Assembly: GCF_002305875.1 (NCBI RefSeq)
Contig: NZ_CP022098.1
Coordinates: 7,254,001-7,318,000 of the forward strand
Source: Cystobacter fuscus
Lineage (GTDB): Bacteria; Myxococcota; Myxococcia; Myxococcales; Myxococcaceae
Direction of reading: 5' to 3'
DNA length: 64,000 nucleotides
Positions 42,501 to 50,833 of this stretch are shown here, piece by piece. The position numbers and the translations under genes were made by a program. Position 1 is the first letter of the stretch, and every line of letters begins with the position of its first letter. The notes below the pieces were generated by a model. That model saw only the letters and a program-made list of their open reading frames with translations, searched no databases and was not told where the DNA came from.

Positions 42501-43126
42501 AGCGGCAGCACGTTCTCCCCAGGCACCAGTTGGACGCGGGCGCTCCAGTCGCCCCGGGCGTCCACGCTCGCGCTCACGCCGCCGACCATCACCTCCTCGT
42601 GCGGCTCCACGTGGCCCGCCAGGAGGAACTCCACCCCGCCCGGCACACCCCGCGCGGCGGGTGGCGACGCGTCATAGGCGAGCCGCACGGTGGGCGGCGT
42701 CTCGCCCTGGAGGCGCACCGCGAAGTCCTGGAGCACCCCGGCGGCCCAGGGCACCTCGAGCGTGACGGCCTCGGGCGAGGGCACGCTGTCGGCGGGCAGG
42801 GTGCGCGTGTCCAGGCGCAGGCGATGACGGCCGGGACGCAGGTGCAGGCCGCCCGTCGCGTCCGGGCCGCGCGCGTCCACCTGGGTGAAGTGGTAGCGGC
42901 CCTGGGCGTCCGTGAGCACCTCGCGGCCCGAGGCCAGCACGAGGCGGATGCCGGGCAGGCCCGGCTCGCCAGGGGCACACCGCCCATCCGCGTCCTCGTC
43001 GCGACACACGCGCCCGGTGATGGCCGCCGCCAGCTCCGGAGGCTCCTGCCGCGCGAGCTGCGCCCGGGCGGTGCCCGGCCCCGCCAGCACGCCCACCGCC
43101 GCGCCGAGCAGGAGCCCGCGCCTCAA
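39533..43126 (-). CDS. Outer-membrane beta-barrel protein with SdrD-B-like domain
   Basis: 1197 residues from a TTG at 43126 (GGAGG seven bases upstream) overlapping the previous stop as TTGA. A signal peptide (RRGLLLGAAVGVLAGPGTAR) is followed by an SdrD B-like domain: ITGRVCRDEDADGRCAPGE, with repeated Asp as in Ca-binding repeats, and RYHFTQVDARG. Ig-like strands follow. The C-terminal ~700 residues form amphipathic beta-strands (GRVGLGTYRARWEEGEVGRY, LTLLGDDRLTADPRRPFEPG) and the end ...DRLYLRAEFAY closes with an aromatic residue, as required for barrel insertion. Probably a large outer-membrane porin or usher-type protein with a periplasmic region. Function unknown. Confidence 0.82.
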   Translation of the reverse strand: MRRGLLLGAAVGVLAGPGTARAQLARQEPPELAAAITGRVCRDEDADGRCAPGEPGLPGIRLVLASGREVLTDAQGRYHFTQVDARGPDATGGLHLRPGRHRLRLDTRTLPADSVPSPEAVTLEVPWAAGVLQDFAVRLQGETPPTVRLAYDASPPAARGVPGGVEFLLAGHVEPHEEVMVGGVSASVDARGDWSARVQLVPGENVLPLVVRGTGGALRLFQQRVDVVPREVGVLVIPRAPEPRGVLRLPGSKERPPASGPTSLNAELPPGTRVRSSEGEVTVGQDGSALLPLELAPGGNPVVLEVQPPGEPAWKMTVPVEAVRRDFAVALLDVEATYFPSTGGVRLRGRGSAHVEAYRGPFSLVGELDVRDTDVDALRGRPLVDALRPLLPRLDRVPDPDWVLPEWGDTSVGLTPNPAESRLRLELRHDSLGRVGLGTYRARWEEGEVGRYHRPLFGPYAELAAQLGPVRAGVKGFAGGLADPLRAIAAQPAYEELRATGGSLYYLGSVPMAEGSEVLRVELRDGLTGLPLAERHLVRHRDYDIDYVSGRILLARPLSFVSGEALWSAAAPTAAPEPVLCVEYAVLRSGAPTDAVGGEAWAEWKGGRVSVSAVREPRGGRAYQLLTGHGRATLGAYTLLAEVARSEGAAVPPASFGVSDDGGLSFLRPSLDWAPAGGDALSVRVRGPGLFGRGSVDAAFRRRTAGFSDGAHADLQSSRQLSLRAVQPLGSWRLTLLGDDRLTADPRRPFEPGEVGARTLGLGLGYEWERWGVSVQVRDARLRASVLPGEDTLLEGGRTSVGLEGHYRVNDWLRVSASHQQTVGLYGDGLGRVADTFAAVGADVTAGDATVGVRGGWGPELGPLAWVRGGWKRGEDVYYGGYSVDVDGPDFGARRMVSGASTQLADGTSVFVEDVASHDTQGMRLARAVGFQRTVFGALDLSARYERGVRGVLDVPDTLRRDAAGVSGQLVLERLRLGGHLELRFERGTPGRGSSASVDRLQTVAMLAAEAVLREDLSLSGRMNFSRTGEREGGRLEARLLEGYAALSWRPGPFAVVARYGINRELSPGERQVFGEREQQIISLLPAVRLGDRLALAAGLHASRSKRGEVAIWVFTGSLRPSVRVVGGLEVAVEGAGRSVSTDHESLGSLRGEIAWRVDDRMRVGVGYTLLGFTGADLSQETQNEADRLYLRAEFAY

Positions 43127-45048
43127 GGACGCACCTCCACCATCGCCGTGACACCGGTGGCCACGTCCGCCACGGACACGCTCACGGGGCCCGGGCTCTT
43201 CACGACGAAGCTGCCGCGTCCCCCCTCCACCACCACCGCGCTCTTCTCCCCGGCGGACAACCAGACATGGGCCTCGCGTCCTTCCAGCACCCGGCCCGTC
43301 GCGTCCTCCATCCAATACGTCACCCGCGCGCCGTCCACCTTCAACCGCACGTTCACCGGCGCCTCGGGCGCCAGCCGCACCCGCCGCGTCTCCCGGGGCG
43401 CGCGCGGGGATGGATCGACGGGGAACACCGGCCCGCCCTCGGCCAGCACGTCGAGGGTGCGCCGCAGTCCCGGCCACCGCTCGTGGAGGATCTCCAGCCG
43501 GCCCGGGCGCGCGGGGCCGAGCACCCCCGTGCCATCCGCCCCCGTCACGAGCCGCGCGTCGCCCACGCGCAGCGGCTGCTCCGGCACGGGCAGGCCACAC
43601 AAATCCGTCACGCCCGCGTACAGCACGCCCTCGTCCACCCAGACGCTCAGCCGCGCGGGCTCCGTGCCGACCGGGCCATACGCGAGCACCTCCAGCGTCG
43701 TCTCGTGCTCCCGCGCGAACGGCGGCAGGCTCCAGGAGAGCTCGACGACCCCCGGCGTCTGCTCCCGGGGGGCGGAGAACGTGCCCAGGGGCGAGCGCGG
43801 CACCACCACGGCCCCGGGCCTGCGCTGGCCGGCGGCGTCCCAGGCGCGGGTCGTCACGCGCACCGTCGAGCCGAGGTGCACCAGCGGCTCGGCCAGCTCC
43901 AGGGCGACACGCGCCACCGGCCCCTGCTCGAGCTGCATGGACAACTCCTCGCGCGAGCCCGCGCCGCGCTCCGGCCACGTGGCCAGCAACCGCTCCGGCG
44001 TCCCCGGCGGAGAGGCCGGCGCGGTGTAGCGCCACTCGAGCAGTCCCCCTGGCGCGTGCGTCGGCCCGCGCAGGGTGCCATGGCGGGCACTCACCTCCAC
44101 GCGCGCCTGGTGCACCGGCTGGCCCAGCGCGTCACTGGTGGCGCACAGCAGCCGGGCCTGGGAGACGCCATCGGGGGGCAGCCGCTGCGGGTGGAGGACG
44201 CACGCCAACCCGTCCGTGGGCGGCAGCGCCAGGTTCATCTTCGTGCGCCGCACGTTGCCCGCCTTGTCCACCGCGCTCGCCAGGGCGGTGTCATGGCCGG
44301 GCGGGACGATGACGGGCAGGCGGAAGCGCCCATCCGCGGCGGCCTTCACGGGCCCGAAGTCCACCCCGGCGATGGAGACGGACAGCCGTGCGTTCGGCTC
44401 GGTGCGGCCGGGCAGCTCCACCGCGGCGGCCAGCGGCACCAGCACCCTGCCATAGGCGCCATGGATGGACTGGGGGTGGGGCCACGCCGACAAGGCGACG
44501 AGCACGGCCACCTCCGGGTAGCGGGTGTCCGGGAGCACGTAGCGGGCCGTCCAGGTGCCGGGCCCCGCGCGCACCAGCTCCTCCACCCGTCCCACGTTGG
44601 CCCGCAGCACGGGAGGTGCCCCGGAGTCCTCCGGCGTGCCGTCCGGCTGGAGGATGCGCACCGTGAGCCGCGCCTCCTTGTCCCGTCCCTTCACGGGCGC
44701 GGGCGGCTCCAACGCCAGCGACACCTGGGTGGCCGGCGGGCCCAGGGTGAAGTCGGCCTCGGTCCGCGCCTCCCCGGCCTGGGCGGACACCCGGACCCGC
44801 CGCGCGTCCGGCTCCGGGACGACGAGGAACGTGCGCAGCGGCGGCTGCCCGGAGCCGGGCACCAGGCGCGCTCCGCTCGCGGACACGGCGACGTCCTCGG
44901 CGGACACGAGGGTGCCCGAGGCGTCCCGTCGCGCCAGGGCGATGGAAAACCCCTCGGGCGCCACGGCCGCCGATGGCCCCAGGATGTCGAGCGTGTCCGC
45001 CGAGGCCACCGTGCCCGCGAACAGCAGGACTGACAGGAAACGGATCAG
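43123..45048 (-). CDS. Exported Ig-like multidomain protein; start probably CTG
   Basis: A standard GTG at 45009 would give 628 residues. The frame upstream to a TAA near 45061 reads LIRFLSVLLFAGTVASADTL, a perfect signal peptide with cleavage after ASA. It can only be used if translation begins at CTG 45048 (or ATT 45060), so I chose 45048 (641 residues). No clear Shine-Dalgarno sequence precedes it. The mature part is beta-rich throughout (Ig-like modules, e.g. RTFLVVPEPDARRVRVSAQA, DGRFRLPVIVPPGHDTAL, AVDKAGNVRRTKMNLALPPT) and looks like a periplasmic/surface stalk. Its stop overlaps the barrel gene, with which it is translated, so the two probably form a complex. Confidence 0.72.
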   Translation of the reverse strand: MIRFLSVLLFAGTVASADTLDILGPSAAVAPEGFSIALARRDASGTLVSAEDVAVSASGARLVPGSGQPPLRTFLVVPEPDARRVRVSAQAGEARTEADFTLGPPATQVSLALEPPAPVKGRDKEARLTVRILQPDGTPEDSGAPPVLRANVGRVEELVRAGPGTWTARYVLPDTRYPEVAVLVALSAWPHPQSIHGAYGRVLVPLAAAVELPGRTEPNARLSVSIAGVDFGPVKAAADGRFRLPVIVPPGHDTALASAVDKAGNVRRTKMNLALPPTDGLACVLHPQRLPPDGVSQARLLCATSDALGQPVHQARVEVSARHGTLRGPTHAPGGLLEWRYTAPASPPGTPERLLATWPERGAGSREELSMQLEQGPVARVALELAEPLVHLGSTVRVTTRAWDAAGQRRPGAVVVPRSPLGTFSAPREQTPGVVELSWSLPPFAREHETTLEVLAYGPVGTEPARLSVWVDEGVLYAGVTDLCGLPVPEQPLRVGDARLVTGADGTGVLGPARPGRLEILHERWPGLRRTLDVLAEGGPVFPVDPSPRAPRETRRVRLAPEAPVNVRLKVDGARVTYWMEDATGRVLEGREAHVWLSAGEKSAVVVEGGRGSFVVKSPGPVSVSVADVATGVTAMVEVRP

Positions 45049-45151
45049 AGTGTCGGTAATTTATCAGCGTCCATGCCGCGCCCGAAATGCTATCGCCGGG
45101 GCGCGGCACGTTTCCCCACCCCACCCCCGCGTGGAGGCGGGCGGCGCTGGC

Positions 45152-46714
45152 CTACCTCCAGGCGACTCCGGCCTCGTCCCCCAAGCGCACGAAGTAGCGC
45201 GAGCCGCCCGTGCGGGCGCACCGGATGTCCAGGGGCTCCGAGCGGAGGTGCTCGCCCTGGCGGACCTCGGTGGGCTGGAAGGTGGCGTCCTGCGCCGCCA
45301 CCTCGCACACCAGGGAGCCGTAGAGCCGCACCCGGAAGGAGCTGCCTTCCTGACCCCGCGCCTCGGCGGACAGCGGGCGCGAGCCCTGGAGCGGAACCTT
45401 GCGGGCCACACCCGCCGGCACCCGGGTGAAGTCGTGGGGATCCACCGCCACGCCCTCGCCGAGCCACACCCAACCGGAGGTGGCGGCCGGGCCCCCGTAA
45501 CCATTGTCCACGCACACCACCCCCGTGCCATGGCCGGAGATGGGGGTGGAGACCGGCACCGACTGCCCGACGGAGTGCGTCACCTGGAGCACCCCCTGCA
45601 ACTGGCGGTTGCCGGGCGTGGCGCACACCGTCTGCGCGCTCGGGGTGCTGGGCGCCTCGTGACAGTCGATCGGCAGGCGGAACTCGTTGGCGTAGACGTT
45701 GTACTCGCCGTTCTGGCGCATCGCCCAGACCAGACGCACCTGGCCATTGGCGCCATAGCTGATGTCGCTGAGCGACTCGCTGGCCGGGGTCTCGGTGAGC
45801 CGGTAGGTCATCCGCGTGCGCAGATCGTACAGGTGGATGTCGTAGTTGGGCGTCGGGCTGGTCGCATCCCAGTGCTCGAAGGCGATGAGCGGACCGCTGA
45901 TGGAGGGGTTGGTGTCCGTGCCGGGCAGGGACAGGCGTTGGGCCTCCCCTCCCTCCAGGGACGTCCAGGCGATGTCCGACTCCAACACGCCATTGACCCA
46001 GGCGCGGCTCACGTACACCACCACCTCGCCATTGGTGTCCGGCTGCGTCTCCTCCCCTTCGGAGCCGGTGATCTGCCGGATGTGGTAGCCCGCCGACAGC
46101 TCGCGCGCCGCCCAGATGTCGCACCCATCCACGCTGGTGGCGCACTTCGACCACACCACCGTCCGTCCGTCCTCGCTGACGGCGGGGGTGCGGTCCACGC
46201 TCGCGTCGGCGGTGAGCCGGGTGAGCGCGAGCGTGTCCTGGTTGTAGACGTGGATCTCCGGGGAGAGGGCGTTCGGGCCGATGGCCACGTCCTGCCAGGC
46301 CACCGTGTGCCCGCCCACCGTGGCGGTGCGGCGATCCGTACCGGGCCGCGGCACGAGCTCCTCGGCCACGCCACCCAGGCGCACGTCGAAGCGGTAGATG
46401 TGGTTGGTGGCGTCGGTGGGGCTCGTGCGGGTGAACACCACCTGGGTGCCCTGGATGTCGGAGAGCGAGTCGAGCCCTCCCCCGGTGGGCAGGGGCAGAT
46501 CCTCGCCCGTGGTCAGGTGGTGGTAGCGAATCTCACTGACGTCGCGGACCGGCTGGTTCGTGTAGACCACCCACTCGCCGCTCACGTGGGGATCCATCTG
46601 ATCTCCCGGCGAGGTGTTGACCACCCGGGGCGTTCCCACCAGGACCCCCGCGGACTCCTGCCCCAACGCCCATACGGGAATCAGGAACAACAGGGCAGCA
46701 ACCATCCGCGGCAT
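45152..46714 (-). CDS. Exported TolB-like beta-propeller protein
   Basis: 520 residues from ATG 46714, with GGAGG upstream. A signal peptide (MPRMVAALLFLIPVWALG) is followed by a chain of WD/TolB-like blades: DQMDPHVSGEWVVYTNQPV, SDIQGTQVVFTRTSPTDATN, RTPAVSEDGRTVVWSKCA, NPSISGPLIAFEHWDATSPT. The C-terminal ~150 residues form a separate domain with cysteines (CHEAPSTPSAQTVCATPG, VVCVDNGYGGPAATSG, CARTGG). It acts in the periplasm or at the surface as a propeller scaffold, with no enzyme motif. It is separated by ~100 bp from the Ig-like gene and has its own leader with a promoter candidate at 46914-46942. Confidence 0.82.
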   Translation of the reverse strand: MPRMVAALLFLIPVWALGQESAGVLVGTPRVVNTSPGDQMDPHVSGEWVVYTNQPVRDVSEIRYHHLTTGEDLPLPTGGGLDSLSDIQGTQVVFTRTSPTDATNHIYRFDVRLGGVAEELVPRPGTDRRTATVGGHTVAWQDVAIGPNALSPEIHVYNQDTLALTRLTADASVDRTPAVSEDGRTVVWSKCATSVDGCDIWAARELSAGYHIRQITGSEGEETQPDTNGEVVVYVSRAWVNGVLESDIAWTSLEGGEAQRLSLPGTDTNPSISGPLIAFEHWDATSPTPNYDIHLYDLRTRMTYRLTETPASESLSDISYGANGQVRLVWAMRQNGEYNVYANEFRLPIDCHEAPSTPSAQTVCATPGNRQLQGVLQVTHSVGQSVPVSTPISGHGTGVVCVDNGYGGPAATSGWVWLGEGVAVDPHDFTRVPAGVARKVPLQGSRPLSAEARGQEGSSFRVRLYGSLVCEVAAQDATFQPTEVRQGEHLRSEPLDIRCARTGGSRYFVRLGDEAGVAWR

Positions 46715-46965
46715 CGTGAGGGACCTCCGGCTCGAAGAAGAGGGGACTCCCTGTGCCTCGGCTCAATCCCGTGCCCGGTGCTCGGGCACGTCCCCACCCC
46801 GCATTCATCTGGAGGACTTCGGCCCCTCGACTCGCCGTCTCCTGGCCTCGTGCTCCAGGGCTCCGACCTGGATTGTCCCTGTGCAGGAATTCCCGCTGAG
46901 GTGTTTGTTTTGCAAACTACAGACCACACCAACAAGGGTCAACACACTCATTAGAAGGACTGCAC
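46715..46965 (-). promoter_or_regulatory. Promoter region of the TolB-like gene
   Basis: On the minus strand a TTGACC hexamer (46937-46942) stands 17 bases before TAGTTT (46914-46919), giving a 5' leader of roughly 180-190 nt. The stretch 46900-46960 is clearly AT-richer than its surroundings. GTTTG (46903) and CAAAC (46913) form a short inverted repeat next to the -10. Nothing else is seen in this 250 bp. Confidence 0.5.
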
Positions 46966-47946
46966 TCAAGGCGGTGGGGGAGTGGGGTCATTCCAGAGTC
47001 CTGGGTCGACGGTGACCGCCTTGGGCGGCGTGGTGTCTACCTGGAGTGCGCGTTGTTCCTCCTGCCGTAAACCGCCCACGGAGCGGACCTGGACTTGCAC
47101 GGGGTTGGAGCCTTCCTTGAGGGTGAGGGGGAAGGAGAAGCGGCCCTGGGCGTCGGGAAGCACGCCCTCGCCGTTGGCGAGCACCTGGGTGCCGGGCTCC
47201 GTCTGTCCCGAGATGAGGACCTGCCGGCGGGGACGATCGGGCCAGTTCACCTTGAGCAGGAGGCTGGTGGGGATGGGAGTGGGGGCGGAGGGAGCCTGAC
47301 CGGGGCGGACGACGGACTGCTGACGCGCGAGGACGAGGACGCTGCGCTGCTGGCCGGACAGTGTGGCCTCGCCCTCGAGCGTGGCCAGGGCGACGGTGCC
47401 CGCGCCGTTGTTGCTCACGGTGAACGCGCCGCCTTGCGAGCGGGCGACGGCGTCGCTGCCGGTGGCCGTCATTTCCAGGGCATGAGGGGAGCCGGAGCTG
47501 GCGAGCACCCGCGCCGTCGTCATGCCCTTGTCGAGCAACAGCCGCGAGAGCTTGTCGGTGAGCTCCGCCACGGTCACCTCGGTACCGGGCTCCATGCGCA
47601 CTTCCACGGCCTCGCCGCCGATGAGCACCGCGTAGGAGCCCGCGAGCGTGCGCACCGCGTCGGAGGCGCGCAGGGCCTCGCCCACGCTGGCACCGCGCCA
47701 CGCGCCACCGCCCCGGCGCACCTCGACGGTGCCGCGGATCTCCTGCAGCGTCAGCTCCATCAGGCGCGGAGGCTCCGGGACGGGCGGGGGCGCGCGCTGC
47801 TCGGGGACGGGCGCGGGCACGCTGACCGGGGCGGGGGCCGGAGCCTCGTGGAGGAAGAGGAAATAGCCCACGGGCAGCGCCGTGAGGATGGCGAGGAGTC
47901 CGACCAGGAAGGGCGCGCGGCGCCGGCGAGAGCGGGAAGCGTCCAT
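46966..47946 (-). CDS. FecR-domain membrane-anchored protein
   Basis: 326 residues from ATG 47946. A TTG at 47958 is also in frame. The N-terminus is Arg-rich (SRSRRRRAPFLVGLLAILTA) and runs into one membrane span, so it is inner-membrane anchored with the bulk in the periplasm. Residues ~65-190 are a FecR domain: EIRGTVEVRRGGGAWRGASV, LRASDAVRTLAGSYAVLIGG, TVAELTDKLSRLLL. The C-terminus is an Ig-like/Big module (QVLISGQTEPGTQVLANGEG) followed by TPPKAVTVDPG. FecR domains usually transmit signals or bind cell wall. No sigma/anti-sigma partner lies nearby. It starts the envelope cluster, which runs on the same strand to 36391. Confidence 0.83.
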   Translation of the reverse strand: MDASRSRRRRAPFLVGLLAILTALPVGYFLFLHEAPAPAPVSVPAPVPEQRAPPPVPEPPRLMELTLQEIRGTVEVRRGGGAWRGASVGEALRASDAVRTLAGSYAVLIGGEAVEVRMEPGTEVTVAELTDKLSRLLLDKGMTTARVLASSGSPHALEMTATGSDAVARSQGGAFTVSNNGAGTVALATLEGEATLSGQQRSVLVLARQQSVVRPGQAPSAPTPIPTSLLLKVNWPDRPRRQVLISGQTEPGTQVLANGEGVLPDAQGRFSFPLTLKEGSNPVQVQVRSVGGLRQEEQRALQVDTTPPKAVTVDPGLWNDPTPPPP

Positions 47947-47983
47947 ACGGGACCGCAAGCTACCTCAGCCGGGGGCACGCGCC

Positions 47984-48075
47984 TCACGCCTTCGGTGGCC
48001 GCACGGTGAGGCAGGCGCCCTGCCCCACTTCCGTGCGTGGCTCGAGGGTGCCCTCCGCCCACCACCCGACAGGGG
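47984..48075 (-). pseudogene. C-terminal scrap of a histidine kinase
   Basis: The frame ending at the TGA 47984-47986 reads VGWWAEGTLEPRTEVGQGA then CLTVRPPKA. This is the typical final strand of a histidine-kinase HATPase domain (G-x-G-...-x-V-x-LP). Nothing kinase-like precedes it, so it is a remnant of a lost gene. Confidence 0.6.
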
Positions 48076-48138
48076 CCGCTTGCCTACTTCGCCGTCGAAG
48101 GCTCGTTCTGCATCGGTTCTTCCGGCAGGGGCCTCCTG

Positions 48139-48417
48139 ACGAACCGCGAGCCCGATCTCCTTCGCGAGGTGCGCCGACTCCGCCCTGCCCCCGGACGTGG
48201 ACAACCTGGAGCGTACTCTCGAACAGTACAGCCTCTACGCCGCAAGCTCGGCGGAAGGTGGATACCGCGCCAGAAGCTCGAGGAGGCGCAGGTGCTGGTG
48301 GGCAACCGAGTCTGGCTTCCCTTCGTCCGGGCCCGCAACTACATGCGCTCGCGACAGTCGCTCCTGGACTACTCCCTCACCTACCTCTACCGCATGGCCG
48401 AGCGGTACCGGGGTTGA
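48139..48417 (+). pseudogene. Frameshifted gene of unknown family (3' part intact)
   Basis: One frame reads DVDNLERTLEQYSLYA, and after a one-base shift at about 48242 a second frame continues KLGGRWIPRQKLEEAQVLVG then NRVWLPFVRARNYMRS and RQSLLDYSLTYLYRMAERYR to a normal stop. Inserting one C after GCC restores a continuous YARKLGGRW. No usable start codon exists upstream before a TGA at 48136, so the 5' end is also damaged. The family is not recognised; the segment is basic and helical. Confidence 0.65.
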
Positions 48418-48438
48418 AGAGGAACCGAGCAAGCCACA

Positions 48439-48804
48439 TCACCTGGCAAAAGCCCGGAGCGCCTCGTCCCAGCTCATCCGGGAGCACCGCTCCACCCACC
48501 GCGCCACGGTCTCCACTCCCGTTCGCGCGGCCAGCGCCACCACGGCGGCCTTCTCGAGCGGTGCATCGAAACGCTCGCGCGCGTCCCTGGCCAGCTTCTG
48601 CACGTCCACGGGGCTCGTCAGGTATGCCACCGCCAGGCCTCCCGGTCGGGTGAGTGCCTCGTAGGCGCGACGCAACCGCTGGAACCCCTCCATATCCTGG
48701 TGAGGTGGGTGCCGCATCAGCGCGGCGAAATATGCGTTCTTGATGGCGATCGGGTCCATCGTAGGCGCCAACCCCAATACGGCGAACGGCTCTTCGGTCG
48801 TCAT
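48439..48804 (-). CDS. J-domain protein (DnaJ-like co-chaperone) with altered HPD motif
   Basis: 121 residues from ATG 48804, one base after the upstream stop. The N-terminal ~65 residues form a J domain: EEPFAVLGLAPTMDPIAIKN, AYFAALMRHPPHQDMEGFQ, RLRRAYEALTRPG. The invariant HPD is replaced by HPPHQD, i.e. His-Pro and Asp separated by three residues, which is seen in some J-like proteins but may alter Hsp70 activation. The C-terminal part is helical (LARDARERFDAPLEKAAVVA). It ends the Hsp70 operon and is probably the dedicated partner of the DnaK-like protein. Confidence 0.82.
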   Translation of the reverse strand: MTTEEPFAVLGLAPTMDPIAIKNAYFAALMRHPPHQDMEGFQRLRRAYEALTRPGGLAVAYLTSPVDVQKLARDARERFDAPLEKAAVVALAARTGVETVARWVERCSRMSWDEALRAFAR

Positions 48805-48805
48805 A

Positions 48806-50830
48806 TCAGCTGCCCTCCTCCCCTTCTTCCGGAGAGACAACCTTCGGGAGGCTTCTCTCGGACTCCTCCGGTGGCGCCGCGCCCGCCGCGGCGGGCTTCT
48901 TCTTCGAGCGTGACGTACGGCGCGCCGTGGTGCTCGCGGCCTTCTTCTTCCGCGAAGCCCCGCGCTTGCGCAACCGGAACCCATGCTTGTGCGCCAACGC
49001 CTGCGCCTGCTCCACCACCGGGACATGGGGAGCGGGTAACTGCTCCGACAGGGCCCGCATGAAGGCCTCCAGCACCGGGTGGAGGTACTCGCAAGGAGTG
49101 TTCATCCTCCCGGCGGCCACCACCGCCTCGGCGAGTGCCAACAGATTGGCAGCATGGCGATCCAGCCAGCGTTCCAGAATGCGCCTGGCGAGCCCCTCCC
49201 GACCGGACACCGCCATCGTCCGGAGCGCCTCGATATGCCCCATGTTCCCAGGATGGGCCTCCAGGTACCGCACGGCTGCATCCCATGCCTCGGCGTCCGA
49301 GGAAGCCTGACGCACCGCCTCCTCGAGAAACTCCACCTGGTAGGTCAGCACCCTGGGAGCGAATCGGCGCCAGGTGCGCAGGCCGTTCCCGGTCAGCTTC
49401 ATCGAGGAGTAGAGCTGCTCCATTGCTCCCTCCACCCCCATCAGCATCCGCTCCGCATCCTCCATGCTCCGCGCGCCGCGCAGCAGACGCTCCAACTGCT
49501 GTCCTCCCTTCTTCACCCGACTGCGGTCCAGCAGGATACGGACGGCGTCACTGAGTTCTCTCCGGAGCTCCTCGCTCGCGCCCTCCCAGCAGACATCCAC
49601 CCATGACTCCACCAGGTCCGGTGCGCAGGTAGAAGCCACGCACTCGATCAACTCCATACGCTCGGAGGGCACGGCCCCACCCAGCCAGGACAGCAGGGAA
49701 GAGGCCTCCGTGGCGACCAGCCGGCCCAGGCCCTCCTGGAGCCACCCGGGTGCGTTTGGCGCCTCGGGGTTCTTCTCGCACCAGGCCAGGAAGGCCCGCG
49801 CCCAGAGGGGCGCGCTCGCGATCCGGGACAGCAATTCCTGATAGAGGCCCAGCGCCCGCGGCAGGGCCGCCCCCTCGAAGCGGAGCCCGGACACCGCCTG
49901 CACCACCCAGGACCGGGCCGACGGTTGGAGCGCCGCGGCCTGAGCCAGGGTACAGAGGGGCTCGGCGTCCTCGATGCGCGAGACGACCGGCCGCGCAAGC
50001 CCCGCGGCGACCACCCGCAGCGCCTGCAACGTAGGAGCGAACAGGGCCTCGGAGGCTCCTCCCTCCCGCACCGCCCGGGCCAACAGCGAGGCTGACTCCG
50101 AGAAAGTGGCGTGCCCCTCGCCCTCCGCCGCCCGGAGCCACAGCTCTCGCGCCGCCAGCTGTCCCGCCAGCTCCCATATCGCCCCAGCGACCTCGGTGGG
50201 TGCCGCTCGTGCCCACGCCTCGGCGCGGCTGGCGAAGACGGGGAAGGGCTCGAGCGCGCGCAAGGCGAGGAGCGCCTCTTCCACCTCTTCCAGCGAGCGG
50301 GGCGGCGGCGGGGAAACGCGCTGGCTCGGCGGTTCGACTCCCAGGATCGACTCCACCGGGGGCAGGCGATCGAGCGCGGGGGCGATGAGCTCCGGAGAGG
50401 GGCTCCCCTCGGAGGAGAGCCAGCCATCCATCGCCCTGGCCAGAAGGGGCGCATGCACTCGCGCCGGGTCGTTGAGGCGTTGCCACAGCCGCCGCGCGCG
50501 CCCCCAATCGCGGGCGCGGCCCGCCGCCCACACCAGTGGCCAGTACGTGGCCCAGGCCTCCTCTGGAGCCGCACCTCGCTCCACCAGGCCGGGCTCGGCG
50601 TCCACGCGCATGGCCTGGGTGCTGAGCATCCCCCAGGAGCCGCGGCGGTGCTGCTCCCGGACGGCCTGCCGGAAGAGGGTGGCACTGCTGGGGAGCAATT
50701 CCTCTCTCAGCGGCGGCGGCAGCCGCAATAGCGCGGACAGCATCCCCTCCAAGTCCCCCCGTTTCTGGTACTTTCGCGCCTCATCCAGCCACTGGCGGTG
50801 CTGGCGCCCGGTGCGGTCGTGCTTCACCAT
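48806..50830 (-). CDS. Large helical hypothetical protein with basic C-terminal tail
   Basis: 674 residues from ATG 50830, three bases from the end of the DnaK-like gene. It is predominantly alpha-helical and resembles TPR/HEAT-type arrays (ARKYQKRGDLEGMLSALLRL, RARDWGRARRLWQRLNDPAR, REELSDAVRILLDRSRVKKG) without a clean consensus. The C-terminus is highly basic then acidic (SRKKKAASTTARRTSRSKKK, ending SPEEGEEGS), suggesting interaction with nucleic acid or an acidic partner. It lies between the DnaK-like and J-domain genes in one operon, so I infer an adaptor or client of this chaperone system. Confidence 0.75.
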   Translation of the reverse strand: MVKHDRTGRQHRQWLDEARKYQKRGDLEGMLSALLRLPPPLREELLPSSATLFRQAVREQHRRGSWGMLSTQAMRVDAEPGLVERGAAPEEAWATYWPLVWAAGRARDWGRARRLWQRLNDPARVHAPLLARAMDGWLSSEGSPSPELIAPALDRLPPVESILGVEPPSQRVSPPPPRSLEEVEEALLALRALEPFPVFASRAEAWARAAPTEVAGAIWELAGQLAARELWLRAAEGEGHATFSESASLLARAVREGGASEALFAPTLQALRVVAAGLARPVVSRIEDAEPLCTLAQAAALQPSARSWVVQAVSGLRFEGAALPRALGLYQELLSRIASAPLWARAFLAWCEKNPEAPNAPGWLQEGLGRLVATEASSLLSWLGGAVPSERMELIECVASTCAPDLVESWVDVCWEGASEELRRELSDAVRILLDRSRVKKGGQQLERLLRGARSMEDAERMLMGVEGAMEQLYSSMKLTGNGLRTWRRFAPRVLTYQVEFLEEAVRQASSDAEAWDAAVRYLEAHPGNMGHIEALRTMAVSGREGLARRILERWLDRHAANLLALAEAVVAAGRMNTPCEYLHPVLEAFMRALSEQLPAPHVPVVEQAQALAHKHGFRLRKRGASRKKKAASTTARRTSRSKKKPAAAGAAPPEESERSLPKVVSPEEGEEGS

Positions 50831-50833
50831 GAC

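Noticed and set aside
40187-44029. Plus-strand open frame of ~1280 codons opposite the barrel and Ig-like genes
   Set aside because: Shadow of high-GC coding. The minus strand has signal peptides, an aromatic C-terminus and coupled starts.
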